The notes beneath the pieces were generated by a model. The model did no database searches. It was not told the origin of the DNA and saw only the letters and a program-made list of their open reading frames with translations. From CAYPYI01 sp964415085 (GTDB taxonomy: Bacteria; Bacillota; Clostridia; Tissierellales; Tissierellaceae), in contig CAYPYI010000001.1 of NCBI GenBank assembly GCA_964415085.1, positions 62,001-126,000 of the forward strand: 64,000 bases of DNA, read 5' to 3'. Within the stretch, counting starts at the first letter, position 1, and every line of letters starts with the position of its first letter. The position numbers and the translations under genes were made by a program. Shown here piece by piece: positions 19,555-28,797 of the stretch.

Positions 19555-19652
19555 CATTGTAAGAGCATAGATGCTTGTATATTAGAGTCTTTATAAGTAT
19601 ACCTATAGAAATATACAGATGTTAGTCTATCTTCTAATTACAAGCTTTTTTA
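19555..19652 (+). other. structured intergenic element with U-tract
   Basis: This lies in the gene-free stretch 19328-19658. GCTTGTA/TACAAGC (19573-19579, 19639-19645) and ATTAGA/TCTAAT (19581-19586, 19633-19638) form a two-part stem. It encloses a GTATA/TATAC hairpin and is followed on the plus strand by T6. An overlapping hairpin AGCAT/ATGCT just upstream would compete with it. It resembles an intrinsic terminator or a regulatory RNA, but no plus-strand gene borders it. I see nothing recognisable in 19328-19554. Confidence 0.35.
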
Positions 19653-19658
19653 CTTATA

Positions 19659-20087
19659 CTATCCAATTATGACCGCCTTATTTTTAGCATCCCAGTTTAC
19701 ATCTATGAGTAAACTTTCAAAAAAATCACGTATGCTAACATATGTTTTACCATCTTTTATAAAAGATTCATTTTTTAAATCTATTAATAATCCATTTATA
19801 TATATTTTACTTTTATTTATAGGCAGTTTCATTTCAATATTATCTTTGTTTACTAAGGCTATCTTTTCTATATCATCATATCCAACTTCAAATCCAACTT
19901 CCTCGCATAGTTCTCTTAATGGTATAAATATAACCCCATTTTCTAATATAGGAGGATTATTTAGATTTATATGTTTGTCATGATAAATAATTTGTAAATC
20001 ACTTGACGCAAAAGATATATTTCCAATAATTGTAGATATAATTAATAAAACTATAATAATAAAATCATTAATACTTTTATTTTTCAT
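19659..20087 (-). CDS. secreted copper-amine-oxidase-N-like (stalk) domain protein
   Basis: A 142-residue exported protein. An N-terminal signal peptide or anchor (FIIIVLLIISTIIGNISFASS) is followed by one CuAO_N-like, or stalk, domain: GVIFIPLRELCEEVGFEVGYDD and KTYVSIRDFFESLLIDVNWD. This domain has no enzymatic role; in Firmicutes it occurs on cell-surface proteins. The same domain is at the N-terminus of the serine hydrolase 1.5 kb upstream. The ribosome binding site is AGGAGGATAAAT. Confidence 0.82.
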   Translation of the reverse strand: MKNKSINDFIIIVLLIISTIIGNISFASSDLQIIYHDKHINLNNPPILENGVIFIPLRELCEEVGFEVGYDDIEKIALVNKDNIEMKLPINKSKIYINGLLIDLKNESFIKDGKTYVSIRDFFESLLIDVNWDAKNKAVIIG

Positions 20088-20118
20088 ATTTATCCTCCTA
20101 TATGTTTTATCCCTCTAT

Positions 20119-20757
20119 TTATTCATTTAATAGCTTCTTATATATTCCATCAATATAATGAAGTGGTGCTGCTGGATTATGGCAAGTAACCCTATCTTTC
20201 ACTATCAAAGTTGTTACTGGTAGGTCACAGTGCATATAAAATAAAGTATCATGTCCAACACATAAACCAATCATTACAACGAAATCAACACCCATATTTT
20301 CAAAATATTTACTTTGTAAAACCGGATTACACATAGATTCATGTCCTACATTTTTTCTTATTTTATCTTCCTTCGATATTCCAACTTCTTCCTTTTCTAT
20401 CGCACCTACTTTACAGCTTAAGGCTTCATACTTTATACCATGACTTTTTAGAATTTTACAAAAAACCCTTGTTTCAGGAAGCATTGAAATACATGATGCT
20501 ATTCCAACTTTTTTAAAACCCATTCGTTTTATAAAATCTACAGTTTCCTCTACTCTTGTAGCTTTAAGATAATTATGTGCTTCTACTGCAGATGAAACTT
20601 TTGTAATTTTATTTGTTAAAGGATCATTTCTATAAATTTCTAAAACCTTATCAATAGTAGCTTGATCTAATTTTTTTGTTGGACAAAAACTTGGATAATC
20701 TTCATCTAGTCTACAGCCTAACAAACCACAACTTTCACACCCTAAATCTTTTTTCAT
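20119..20757 (-). CDS. DUF1847 domain protein (cysteine-rich)
   Basis: A 212-residue soluble protein with the DUF1847 pattern. It starts with CESCGLLGCRLD and CPTK, and further cysteines are in GIASCISM, ALSCKVGA, SMCNPV, GLCVGHDTLF and VTCHNPAAPLHY. The cysteine and histidine spacing suggests metal binding. Members occur in anaerobes and have no proven function. The ribosome binding site AAGGAGGAG is strong. A terminator separates it from the GNAT gene upstream. Confidence 0.85.
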   Translation of the reverse strand: MKKDLGCESCGLLGCRLDEDYPSFCPTKKLDQATIDKVLEIYRNDPLTNKITKVSSAVEAHNYLKATRVEETVDFIKRMGFKKVGIASCISMLPETRVFCKILKSHGIKYEALSCKVGAIEKEEVGISKEDKIRKNVGHESMCNPVLQSKYFENMGVDFVVMIGLCVGHDTLFYMHCDLPVTTLIVKDRVTCHNPAAPLHYIDGIYKKLLNE

Positions 20758-20792
20758 ATGTACTCCTCCTTATTTACATCATACCCACTTTT

Positions 20793-20830
20793 CTAAAAAT
20801 AAAAAGACTATATCAATTGATATAATCTTT
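20793..20830 (-). terminator. terminator after the 20829-21335 GNAT gene
   Basis: A 16-base palindrome (20809-20824) extended by AAAGA/TCTTT arms (20803-20830) with one mismatch, followed on the minus strand by TTATTTTT. Confidence 0.75.
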
Positions 20831-21335
20831 ATTGGACCATATATCTATAATAGCATTGATTTTTTATCTTATCTTCATAGCCTATATCTAGTGCAAATAA
20901 TTTACCACCATGCTTTTTGTAAAATGATTTAGCTCTGTCATTGTAATAATTGCATCCATTATAAAATACTTTAACATTATTTTCTTTACAATAATTATTA
21001 ACTATTTCCATTGCTTTAGATCCTATACCTTGATTTTGAAACTTTCTTAAGATGTATAAGGAGTAAAGGCATATATCATATTGTTTCGAAAATTTGTCAA
21101 TCGGTGCTTCACCATATATTAAATAACCAATAATACTATTATCTTTTAGTATTTTATGCACAATATATTTCTTGTCATTAATCATACTTTCAAATTTATT
21201 TTCATGATATTCAAAATCATAATTTTCTAAAATTTCTTTATTAAATATATTAGTATAAGTTTCTTTCCAAACTTTTTTTCTCAATATAGATAATTCTTTT
21301 TTATCATTTATATTCGCTAATTGAAAATTTATCAA
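20829..21335 (-). CDS. GNAT family N-acetyltransferase
   Basis: A 168-residue GNAT enzyme. It has SILRKKVWKETYTNIF at the N-terminus, the acetyl-CoA loop LRKFQNQGIGSKAMEIV (Q-x-x-G-I-G-S-K), and the late NDRAKSFYKKHGGK motif. The substrate is unknown. Translation starts at TTG behind GGAGGATAATT. It is unlike the RimL-type GNAT at 18.1 kb and belongs to the Acetyltransf_1 group. Confidence 0.87.
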   Translation of the reverse strand: MINFQLANINDKKELSILRKKVWKETYTNIFNKEILENYDFEYHENKFESMINDKKYIVHKILKDNSIIGYLIYGEAPIDKFSKQYDICLYSLYILRKFQNQGIGSKAMEIVNNYCKENNVKVFYNGCNYYNDRAKSFYKKHGGKLFALDIGYEDKIKNQCYYRYMVQ

Positions 21336-21444
21336 AATTATCCTCCTTCAATTACATTTTATGTAATTTAATAAGATTTCGCTTTTGCATAACGATTAAA
21401 TTATATAATCTTTTCGTACAACCGTCAATTAGTAATCACATTTA

Positions 21445-21486
21445 TTATTATTTAAAAGAATTATTATTTAAAAGAATTATTATTTA
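21445..21486. repeat. 16-base tandem repeat, 2.6 copies
   Basis: TTATTATTTAAAAGAA occurs at 21445-21460 and 21461-21476 and in part at 21477-21486. It lies in the 270-base gene-free stretch 21336-21605. The rest of that stretch holds only AT-rich sequence and the terminator of the serine hydrolase gene. Confidence 0.85.
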
Positions 21487-21511
21487 TTAAATATATTTTT
21501 TATTTATGGTA

Positions 21512-21560
21512 TATAAAAAGATATAGAATAGTAGTAACTTTTACCATCTATCCTATATCT
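21512..21560 (-). terminator. terminator after the serine hydrolase gene
   Basis: Arms 21519-21531 and 21548-21560 pair with one mismatch. On the minus strand TTTTTATATAC follows. Confidence 0.75.
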
Positions 21561-21605
21561 ATTATTTAAAATTTAAAATCTAATATACTATTTTTTTTAA
21601 TGAAA

Positions 21606-23624
21606 CTACTTTTTTATACCATTTATAATCATATCTTCTTGCCTTAAAACAAGCGATTGAGCCTGATTGTTCTTTATTTCATTAAATTCTATTGTAGCAT
21701 TAATTATTTTATATTTAAATAAATTGTCTTTCTCATAATATATTTCTACTTTAGGTTGATTTGTAAGTTGAGCGTATATTTTATTATCTTCACTTGTAAT
21801 AACAATTTCTAGTTCATCTGTAACTTTATAACTGCCAATATATTTACTGTAATCAATATCTATCGGTTTTTCTTTAGAATCATCTTTCATTCTTGGTATA
21901 TCAAGCTTAATTCCTAATTGATTAAATATTATTTTTTCTACTTTATTATTCTCAAAAATGAATTCCATAGAAGCATCTGCTTGCTTTATTATAAACTTAT
22001 TATCACCTAAATATATTGTATCAAATGGATCTTGACCTGTTATCTGACCAACTATTTTACCATCTTTACTTGTAATATCTAAGTACATACCTTCATTAAA
22101 CTCATATCTACCAATAAGCTGGTTAATTAGTTTTTCTTCTAATTTAACTTCTTTTATTTCTGCTGGATAAGCTACTTCCTTATTATCTATAAGTTTTTTT
22201 ATATCACTTTCAATAGTTGAAACATCATACAACCTATTATTTACAAGTATTATATTAACTATATCTTCTTTGGGATATTTTACAATTATACTACTAAATC
22301 CAAATGTTTGACCATCATGCATATATATAGGACCTTTTTCTGTATCAACTATTATAAATCCATATCCATAATTGACATTTTCACTTCCCATGTTGTTGTG
22401 TCTTGTAAATAATAATTCTGTCGTTTTTTCATTTAATATTGAATTGTTATCAAGTGCCTTACTCCATCTATACAAGTCTTCTACAGTTGAATACATACTT
22501 CCTGCTCCTGATGCAGTTTTTTGTAAAAGTTCATCATCCATAACCTCTACTTCTAAAAATCCTACATATCCTGTAGCATCTTGAATTTTATTCTCTTTAC
22601 CATAGTTAATACCACTATCATACATACCTATTGGTTTTAATATTTCTTCAACTAAATAATCCTCATAACTATGATTTGTTATTTTTTCAACTATTTTACT
22701 TAATAATAAATAATTAGTATTTGAATACTCAAAAGATTCTCCTGGATTAAAATTTATTCCTTTACTGTTAACAAGATTAACTATATCATCATAATGATCA
22801 GATTTACCATCAAATGTATAGTATTCTACTTGATCTGTAAAGTTAATAAGTCCAGACCCATGTGATAATAAATTATGAATGGTTATATTTTCAGAATTTA
22901 TAACCTCTGGTAAGTACTTACTTAAACTATCATCCAAACTAATCTTACCATCTTCATATAATTTTAATATGGAAACTGATGTAAATTGCTTACTTATTGA
23001 ACCTATAGAAAATCTAGTCTGTTCTTTATTATCTATTCTATGTTCTAAATTAGCAAAACTATAACCTTTATTTATTAATATTTTATCTTCTTTAGCTACT
23101 AAAACTGACCCATGAAAATTTTTATTTTTAACATTTTTTAATAAATAGTCATCAATCTTATTAGATATTTCATCTGCATCATTACTTTTTATTACATCAG
23201 ACTCTTTTTTATTTCTAAAAGCGAATTCTTTTTTCTTATCATTAAATGAACCTATTGTTTCTGTATATTTTCCAAATAGCTCTACAGGAGAATATGTATT
23301 TTCACCTTTTAATATATTTTTTGCCTTAAGATTATATTTGTTACCATTTGAATCTACTTCATTTTGGTCAATTGAAAAACTTAAGACCTCATCCTTATTC
23401 TTAGCTGCTACTGATTTGCTAGAGTGATCCCAAGTTACTATGTAGTTTAATCTTTCTAGAACATCTCTAACAGGCAAATAAATAATACCATTTAAATCCA
23501 AAATTTCTTTCTCCTCATATATATTTTCATTTATACTTAATTTATATGATGATTTTGCAAAAATTGGTGTAATAGAAATGATTAATATTAAAAAAACTAA
23601 AATAAAAATATTTCTTTTTTTCAT
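21606..23624 (-). CDS. secreted serine hydrolase (beta-lactamase family) with stalk domain
   Basis: A 672-residue exported protein. The signal peptide (about 1-23) ends in TPIFAKS. A CuAO_N-like domain (about 30-125) contains GIIYLPVRDVLERLNYIVTW. A class C beta-lactamase/PBP-like domain follows, with the S-x-x-K motif in SIGSISKQFTS, YSNTNY as the Tyr-x-Asn motif, and HDGQTFGF as the third motif. The last 170 residues have two similar beta-rich segments (QLIGRYEFNEGMYLDI and KYIGSYKVTDELEIVI). The substrate is unknown. Its ATG overlaps the upstream gene's stop as TAATG. Confidence 0.88.
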   Translation of the reverse strand: MKKRNIFILVFLILIISITPIFAKSSYKLSINENIYEEKEILDLNGIIYLPVRDVLERLNYIVTWDHSSKSVAAKNKDEVLSFSIDQNEVDSNGNKYNLKAKNILKGENTYSPVELFGKYTETIGSFNDKKKEFAFRNKKESDVIKSNDADEISNKIDDYLLKNVKNKNFHGSVLVAKEDKILINKGYSFANLEHRIDNKEQTRFSIGSISKQFTSVSILKLYEDGKISLDDSLSKYLPEVINSENITIHNLLSHGSGLINFTDQVEYYTFDGKSDHYDDIVNLVNSKGINFNPGESFEYSNTNYLLLSKIVEKITNHSYEDYLVEEILKPIGMYDSGINYGKENKIQDATGYVGFLEVEVMDDELLQKTASGAGSMYSTVEDLYRWSKALDNNSILNEKTTELLFTRHNNMGSENVNYGYGFIIVDTEKGPIYMHDGQTFGFSSIIVKYPKEDIVNIILVNNRLYDVSTIESDIKKLIDNKEVAYPAEIKEVKLEEKLINQLIGRYEFNEGMYLDITSKDGKIVGQITGQDPFDTIYLGDNKFIIKQADASMEFIFENNKVEKIIFNQLGIKLDIPRMKDDSKEKPIDIDYSKYIGSYKVTDELEIVITSEDNKIYAQLTNQPKVEIYYEKDNLFKYKIINATIEFNEIKNNQAQSLVLRQEDMIINGIKK

Positions 23625-25405
23625 TATACTTCCTCCTTCTCTTTAATAAAACTTATTATCTCATCTTCTTCAAGACTTTCATCTAAATCCATACATCTAT
23701 CTTTATAAATTTCATTAAATATTTTTATACTATAACTTACATCTAAATTATTTGAAGATAAAATCTCTTTAATATCTTCTAATATTAATTCTTTTACCTC
23801 TTTATATTCCTTAAAGTCTTTACTATTTACAAATAATCTTCTAAAATCATTATATATATTTTTTTCTTCTGTTATCAAAAATATTTCTGAATTAAATACT
23901 AATATTTCAACAATAGCTGCAGGATGAAAAAGTTGGTTGTTTTCTATTAATGATTTTTCAATTTTTTTTATTTGTCCATAATTTTCTATTATACTATCTT
24001 TATTATAATCCTTATAAAATCCTGTAATAGCAATGTTTTTATTGTAAGTACCTTTATATTTTATAAATTCATTTATCTGATCACTATTAAGAAAATTATA
24101 ACAATTCATATCCTTATTTTTCTTTTCCATATCAGTGATTAACCACATATAACTATCTTTGTATTCACCCATATTGGTAAATAAATATTCTAATTTAGAG
24201 TTAGGATTATCCTTATATTCTAATATAGATGAATATGTTCTTAAATCGATTTTCTCTATTATAAGGATTGTACCATCACTTAAAATCTTACCTTCTCCTA
24301 TAATCTCCATAAATAAATCATTGGAAATACTATCCTTAATTCTTATACCAGATTTATAATTATTAGTTTTTTCATCCTCATCCCAGAAACTAAATATATT
24401 ATATGAATTAATAGATTTAGTAAAACTTTCTTTCCTATTATGTAGTATATTATAATGTTCTGGATAAATATTTACATACTCAGAATGTAAATATTTATTG
24501 TTTAATTTACAAATATTAAGATTTGGTCCATCTACAAACAAATTATATAAATCACCATAGTTTTTTAAATCTATAACATCTATATTATTATAAGTTAATT
24601 TATTTTCTTTTAAGACAATTTCATATAAATAAAGTTCCTTAGTTTGATAGTCAATAGAATAAAAATGATAATTTGTGTAGTTAGCCTCATCTTCTATTGA
24701 AAAATCATAGTGAACATCAAATAAATATGATTGTTTAATGTCTTCTTTTATATCAATTAATTTTAACTTTGAACCTTCTTTTATAGAGTCAATAAAATCA
24801 ATAAGTTTTATATAATATACCCCACTACTTTCCAAAAGCTCATTATTTTTATATTTTAAATAACAATCATATTCATCAAGCCATGAATTTATAAAAATTA
24901 TATATTCTTCTTTTTCAATAGTTACAAGTCTAGTCTTTAATACATTTAATCCTAATAAACCAAATTTCATTATCTCTTTAATTTCTAAACTGTAAGTGTC
25001 TAATAAATAATAATTATTATCATAGTCGTATATTAAATAATATCTATCATTTAATATAATTTTATCATCATAATCTCCACATAAAATATTCTCTAAATAT
25101 TCTCCAAAACCATTATATCTATATATATTCATGCTATTTTTTGTATATACAGAAAAAGAAATTTGTTTTTTTCTTTCATCTATTATATCTATCTCACAAG
25201 AACTTATATCTTTATCCTTCAAATTAATAATATATTCTATTGATAAATCATCAATTAGAAGATTATATTTAAATAAAATTAATGTTTTCTTATTATAAGT
25301 ATAAAAATATTGATATGTTTGATAATCTTTAAAAAATACTAAGTCTGTATTTATCATATATTCGACTTCTACTCTCTTTTTTAAGTCTATAATATTTATT
25401 TTCAT
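23624..25405 (-). CDS. unrecognised 593-residue protein
   Basis: I do not recognise a family. The protein has no signal peptide or membrane helix. It is rich in Tyr, Asp and Asn and has many short beta-like stretches (YYLLDTYSLEIKEIM, KELYLYEIVLKENKL). This suggests a beta-propeller-like or repeat fold in the first two thirds and a helical, acidic C-terminus. It overlaps the serine hydrolase by one base (TAATG), so the two are probably translated together. The start is uncertain: no clear ribosome binding site precedes 25405, and an internal ATG at 25357 is an alternative. Confidence 0.7.
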   Translation of the reverse strand: MKINIIDLKKRVEVEYMINTDLVFFKDYQTYQYFYTYNKKTLILFKYNLLIDDLSIEYIINLKDKDISSCEIDIIDERKKQISFSVYTKNSMNIYRYNGFGEYLENILCGDYDDKIILNDRYYLIYDYDNNYYLLDTYSLEIKEIMKFGLLGLNVLKTRLVTIEKEEYIIFINSWLDEYDCYLKYKNNELLESSGVYYIKLIDFIDSIKEGSKLKLIDIKEDIKQSYLFDVHYDFSIEDEANYTNYHFYSIDYQTKELYLYEIVLKENKLTYNNIDVIDLKNYGDLYNLFVDGPNLNICKLNNKYLHSEYVNIYPEHYNILHNRKESFTKSINSYNIFSFWDEDEKTNNYKSGIRIKDSISNDLFMEIIGEGKILSDGTILIIEKIDLRTYSSILEYKDNPNSKLEYLFTNMGEYKDSYMWLITDMEKKNKDMNCYNFLNSDQINEFIKYKGTYNKNIAITGFYKDYNKDSIIENYGQIKKIEKSLIENNQLFHPAAIVEILVFNSEIFLITEEKNIYNDFRRLFVNSKDFKEYKEVKELILEDIKEILSSNNLDVSYSIKIFNEIYKDRCMDLDESLEEDEIISFIKEKEEV

Positions 25406-25615
25406 AATTTCTGGTTAAAATTAAATAACAGCTATAAGTTTTTCTTTCTTTTTAAACTATAAAATGATAGTATCTAAAGTCTTAAGATCTATTCTAATGT
25501 AAAGTTTAAATTTCGTAGTTATAGCGTAATTATTATTTAAGTGATTTCCAGATTTTCACCACCTTCTTAGTTTTTAATATAGTTTATTAAAACACATTTA
25601 TTTTATTTATAATCA

Positions 25616-25951
25616 TTAATACAAGAATAAATAACCTTTATAATCATCAATAATAATTTCTTCTATATAACCTTTATTTATTAGTTTATTTAAAATAACT
25701 TCAACATCTACATTAGTATATATATTTTCTAGCTCTCTTACATCAAAAAAACCAATTGGTCTATCATCTTCTAGTATATATCCTTCTTCTAATGATATTT
25801 CTAAGCTCATTACAAATACTAAATACATACCAGCCTCTTCTGAGGTTAATCCCTGGTCTATTCTTTCATAAATCATACTTTCTGCTGCAAAATATACATT
25901 GTTTTCATCAAATTTAATATCTTTAGCTTTTATATATTTTAATTTTTCCAT
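25616..25951 (-). CDS. unrecognised 111-residue protein
   Basis: No family recognised. It is a small acidic protein with helical N-terminal and C-terminal parts (LTSEEAGMYLVFVMSLE, DVEVILNKLINKGYIEEI). The end resembles a winged-helix-like segment of replication or regulatory proteins, but this is weak. It has a good AGGAGATAAT site and lies 10 bases downstream of the DUF2812 gene, so it is probably the third gene of the padR operon. The 210 bases after it (25406-25615) hold no gene I can support. Confidence 0.7.
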   Translation of the reverse strand: MEKLKYIKAKDIKFDENNVYFAAESMIYERIDQGLTSEEAGMYLVFVMSLEISLEEGYILEDDRPIGFFDVRELENIYTNVDVEVILNKLINKGYIEEIIIDDYKGYLFLY

Positions 25952-25960
25952 ATTATCTCC

Positions 25961-27433
25961 TTAATTTAAGTTTAATTTGTCTTTTACTATATTTATATTC
26001 TTTTCACTTGAAAAATCTACACCTTTAAGTAAAATAACTTTCTTTTTATCTCTTATTAATATTTCTTTATTATCATTATCAAGCATATAAGCGGAATCTA
26101 ACTTCCATAAATAGTTTACATCTTTAATTTTATTTTCAACTACCAACTCTTTTAACTCATTAATTGAGTTTTCTGAAAAGCCTTTATCTAAAAATAAGTT
26201 AAATTCTTCCTTACTAATTCCCAAGTTTACATGCGCATAATTATTATTATAATATTCATTTTCTTTCATATTATCTATATCTCTATCTATAGACTTATTA
26301 ATTTCTTTAATCTTATCATCAATATAAGCTTTTTGTAGTTTAATTGCTATTTTTTCACTAAAAGCTTCATTATATTCTGTAACTATTCTAAAGTAACTAT
26401 TGACTGATCTACCTCGTGATAGATACTCATAACTATCTTTAAGTAAAAAACTTAAATTGTTTATTATTATACCCTCATTACTTAGATCATTATTTGTAAA
26501 ATCATTATTTAATAAAACTTTATATTTATTTCTATCTATATCATGCTTTTCTCTAAATAAATTATCACCTAAGATAATTAATCTAACTGGATAAATTATA
26601 CTAACTCCTACTATCATTGTGATAAATATAATCATTTTCTTACCCTTATTATAACTTTTACCTTTTATTTTAAATCTAAAAATATGACCAATTATTATGC
26701 CTAATAATAAAGGGATAAATGCATATATTATCAATTTATTAGATTTAAATATAGCTAAATATAAACCAGCTAAAGTTATTATAGCAAATAAAATAATAGA
26801 TAAGCAGACGAAAGAATTATTAATAAACATATTGCGTTTTAAAAAGGTAATATCTTTATTTTCTTCTATGTTCCTTTTATTTATATTTAAAAACTTATTT
26901 AAATAATATATTTCTTTTATAACAAATATTAATGCAATAGGAAGTATTACACCCACTATCTGTTGAAGGTAACTTTTATAAAAATAAACTTTATCAGAAA
27001 ATATAATTTTATAATTTCTGGCCGTAATAATACTTAACCATATTAAAAGCATAACTGATTGTTTTACTTGCTTCTTTCCTATTCTTTCTAAAGAATAGAA
27101 TAACTCTTCATCATCTGTATTTAAATTAATTATATTATTACTTGCTTCTTTATAATATATATGAAAATGATTTGTCCTACAAGCTAAATTCCAACCAATA
27201 TTATCTGAAATCTGATCTAGTTCGTAAAAATCTTTATCTTCTTTCTTTTCGAAAAATGTTTCCATCTCAATTACTGTAATTTGAAAATCTAAATCCATTG
27301 GTTTTATTTTTTTATATATAAATAGTCCACCACCAATTACTTTGTCTATTAGATATCCTTTTTTAGCCATCTTTTCAAATATATCAATATTTTGCTCTAG
27401 ATTAGTTATGTTTAGATATTGTAATTTAATCAT
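25961..27433 (-). CDS. DUF2812 domain membrane protein
   Basis: A 490-residue protein. The N-terminal DUF2812 region contains EKMAKKGYLIDKVIGGGLF and DNIGWNLACRTNHFHIYY. Two pairs of membrane helices follow at about residues 123-180 and 205-280. A long soluble C-terminal part has no recognised domain and includes KINEINKS-like helical stretches. DUF2812 genes are usually cotranscribed with a PadR regulator, as here; the start overlaps the padR stop by four bases (ATGA). A role in sensing or responding to envelope stress is a guess from other such pairs. Confidence 0.8.
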   Translation of the reverse strand: MIKLQYLNITNLEQNIDIFEKMAKKGYLIDKVIGGGLFIYKKIKPMDLDFQITVIEMETFFEKKEDKDFYELDQISDNIGWNLACRTNHFHIYYKEASNNIINLNTDDEELFYSLERIGKKQVKQSVMLLIWLSIITARNYKIIFSDKVYFYKSYLQQIVGVILPIALIFVIKEIYYLNKFLNINKRNIEENKDITFLKRNMFINNSFVCLSIILFAIITLAGLYLAIFKSNKLIIYAFIPLLLGIIIGHIFRFKIKGKSYNKGKKMIIFITMIVGVSIIYPVRLIILGDNLFREKHDIDRNKYKVLLNNDFTNNDLSNEGIIINNLSFLLKDSYEYLSRGRSVNSYFRIVTEYNEAFSEKIAIKLQKAYIDDKIKEINKSIDRDIDNMKENEYYNNNYAHVNLGISKEEFNLFLDKGFSENSINELKELVVENKIKDVNYLWKLDSAYMLDNDNKEILIRDKKKVILLKGVDFSSEKNINIVKDKLNLN

Positions 27434-27750
27434 TTAAGTTCCTCCTTTACTTTTTCATAGTCTTTTAACAAGTTATTAATTCTTTTTACTTCTTGTTTTA
27501 ATATATCTAATCCTATTTCTGAAATTTTATACAGCTTCTTATTATCTATTTCTTCTACCATATCAATATATCCATCTTCTTCAAATCTTGATAGCATTGA
27601 ATATAAAGTTCCTGGCCCTACCTTAACCCTACCATTTGTTAACTCTTCTATATATGTCATTATTTCATATCCATGTCTTTTCTCTATCAAGCTAAGTAAT
27701 ACATAGTACATAGGTTGTGTTAATGGTTTATTTATTTTTTTATTCATCAT
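27430..27750 (-). CDS. PadR family transcriptional regulator
   Basis: A 106-residue short PadR regulator (PadR-s2 type). The winged helix begins PMYYVLLSLIEKRHGYEIM, followed by GRVKVGPGTLYSMLSRFEEDGYI and a C-terminal dimerisation helix. It is the first gene of a three-gene operon with the DUF2812 protein. Its promoter carries a palindrome matching the place expected for autorepression. Confidence 0.92.
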   Translation of the reverse strand: MMNKKINKPLTQPMYYVLLSLIEKRHGYEIMTYIEELTNGRVKVGPGTLYSMLSRFEEDGYIDMVEEIDNKKLYKISEIGLDILKQEVKRINNLLKDYEKVKEELK

Positions 27751-27765
27751 TTTTCACCTCTTTTA

Positions 27766-27814
27766 TATCGTCACTCGATACATTTATGTTATATCGTATA
27801 ACGATATATGTCAA
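27766..27814 (-). promoter_or_regulatory. padR promoter with two operator-like palindromes
   Basis: On the minus strand TTGACA (27809-27814) and TAACAT (27786-27791) are 17 bases apart. A palindrome with 8-base arms (27790-27797, 27801-27808) fills the spacer, and a second one, TATCG/CGATA (27766-27780), lies just downstream of the -10 box. They share the CGATA half-site, as expected for PadR autoregulation. Confidence 0.7.
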
Positions 27815-27843
27815 GAAAAAAAGACCTACACTTAATGTAGGCC
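27815..27843 (-). terminator. terminator after pyrD
   Basis: CCTACA (27825-27830) pairs with TGTAGG (27836-27841), and a run of seven T follows on the minus strand. It ends the pyr operon just before the padR promoter. Confidence 0.85.
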
Positions 27844-27903
27844 TAAATTTTACTAGTAATTTAATTTTTATATTAGTATTGTATTTTGGTAAACTTTAAG
27901 TTA

Positions 27904-28797
27904 TTAAATGATTCCTCTTATTTCATCAAAAGAACTTATATTATTTGTAGTCATATACTCTTCTAAATCATTTATTATATCAATAGTTATATCCGGTTTT
28001 ATAAAATTCATAGATCCAATTTGTACAAGAGTTGCACCTGCCATTATAAATTCTAAAACATCTTTGTAGTTTCTAATTCCACCTATACCTATAATTGGGA
28101 TATCCACTATCTTACTTACTTCATATACCATTCTTAATGCAATAGGCTTAATGCAAGGACCTGATAAACCAGCTATAATATTATCAAATACAGGCTTTTT
28201 ATTATCTATGTCTATTGCTAAACCAGTAATAGTATTAATTAAACTTATTGCATCAGCACCTGCTTTTTCTACAGCTTTTGCAACTTCTTTAACATCTCCA
28301 TTTGGAGATAATTTTACTACTAAAATTCCAGTGTAGACTTCTCTTACTTTTTTAACTAAATCAAATGCTAACTTAGGATCTAGTCCAAAAGCCATTCCGC
28401 CACACTTTACATTTGGACAAGAAATATTAAGTTCCATAATCTTAATATTACTTTCCTCTAGAAGCTTAGCCCCTTCTATATATTCTTCAAATGTATTGCC
28501 ACCTAAATTCACTAAAATATTTGTATTTAAACTTTCAAGTCTAGGATTAATATTTGTAATATAATCTTTTACTCCATCATTTTCAAGACCTATACTATTT
28601 AACATTCCTCCAGTTACTTCATGTATTCTTATACCTGAATTACCAGATTTTGGATTTATAGTAATACCTGTTGTAGCAAATCCCCCTAGTTTTTCTATGT
28701 CCATATAATCTTTATAGTCATCACCAAATCCAAAAGTTCCTGATGCTGCTAATATCGGGTTTTTAAATTCAATATTACAAAATTTTGTACTCAGCAT
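27904..28797 (-). CDS. pyrD: dihydroorotate dehydrogenase B, catalytic subunit
   Basis: A 297-residue class 1B dihydroorotate dehydrogenase, which oxidises dihydroorotate to orotate in pyrimidine synthesis and passes electrons through PyrK to NAD+. FMN-binding and catalytic regions are visible: AASGTFGFG, the catalytic-cysteine segment ELNISCPNVKCGG, VVKLSPN, and the late GIGGIRNYKDVLEF. The length is typical. It is the last gene of the pyr operon, and its start overlaps the pyrK stop as TAATG. Confidence 0.96.
   Translation of the reverse strand: MLSTKFCNIEFKNPILAASGTFGFGDDYKDYMDIEKLGGFATTGITINPKSGNSGIRIHEVTGGMLNSIGLENDGVKDYITNINPRLESLNTNILVNLGGNTFEEYIEGAKLLEESNIKIMELNISCPNVKCGGMAFGLDPKLAFDLVKKVREVYTGILVVKLSPNGDVKEVAKAVEKAGADAISLINTITGLAIDIDNKKPVFDNIIAGLSGPCIKPIALRMVYEVSKIVDIPIIGIGGIRNYKDVLEFIMAGATLVQIGSMNFIKPDITIDIINDLEEYMTTNNISSFDEIRGII

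Noticed and set aside
25406..25615. Possible micro-ORF (GTG start, eight codons) behind AAGAAGGTGGTG
   Set aside because: It stops after eight codons and is followed by stops in that frame; nothing else supports a gene.
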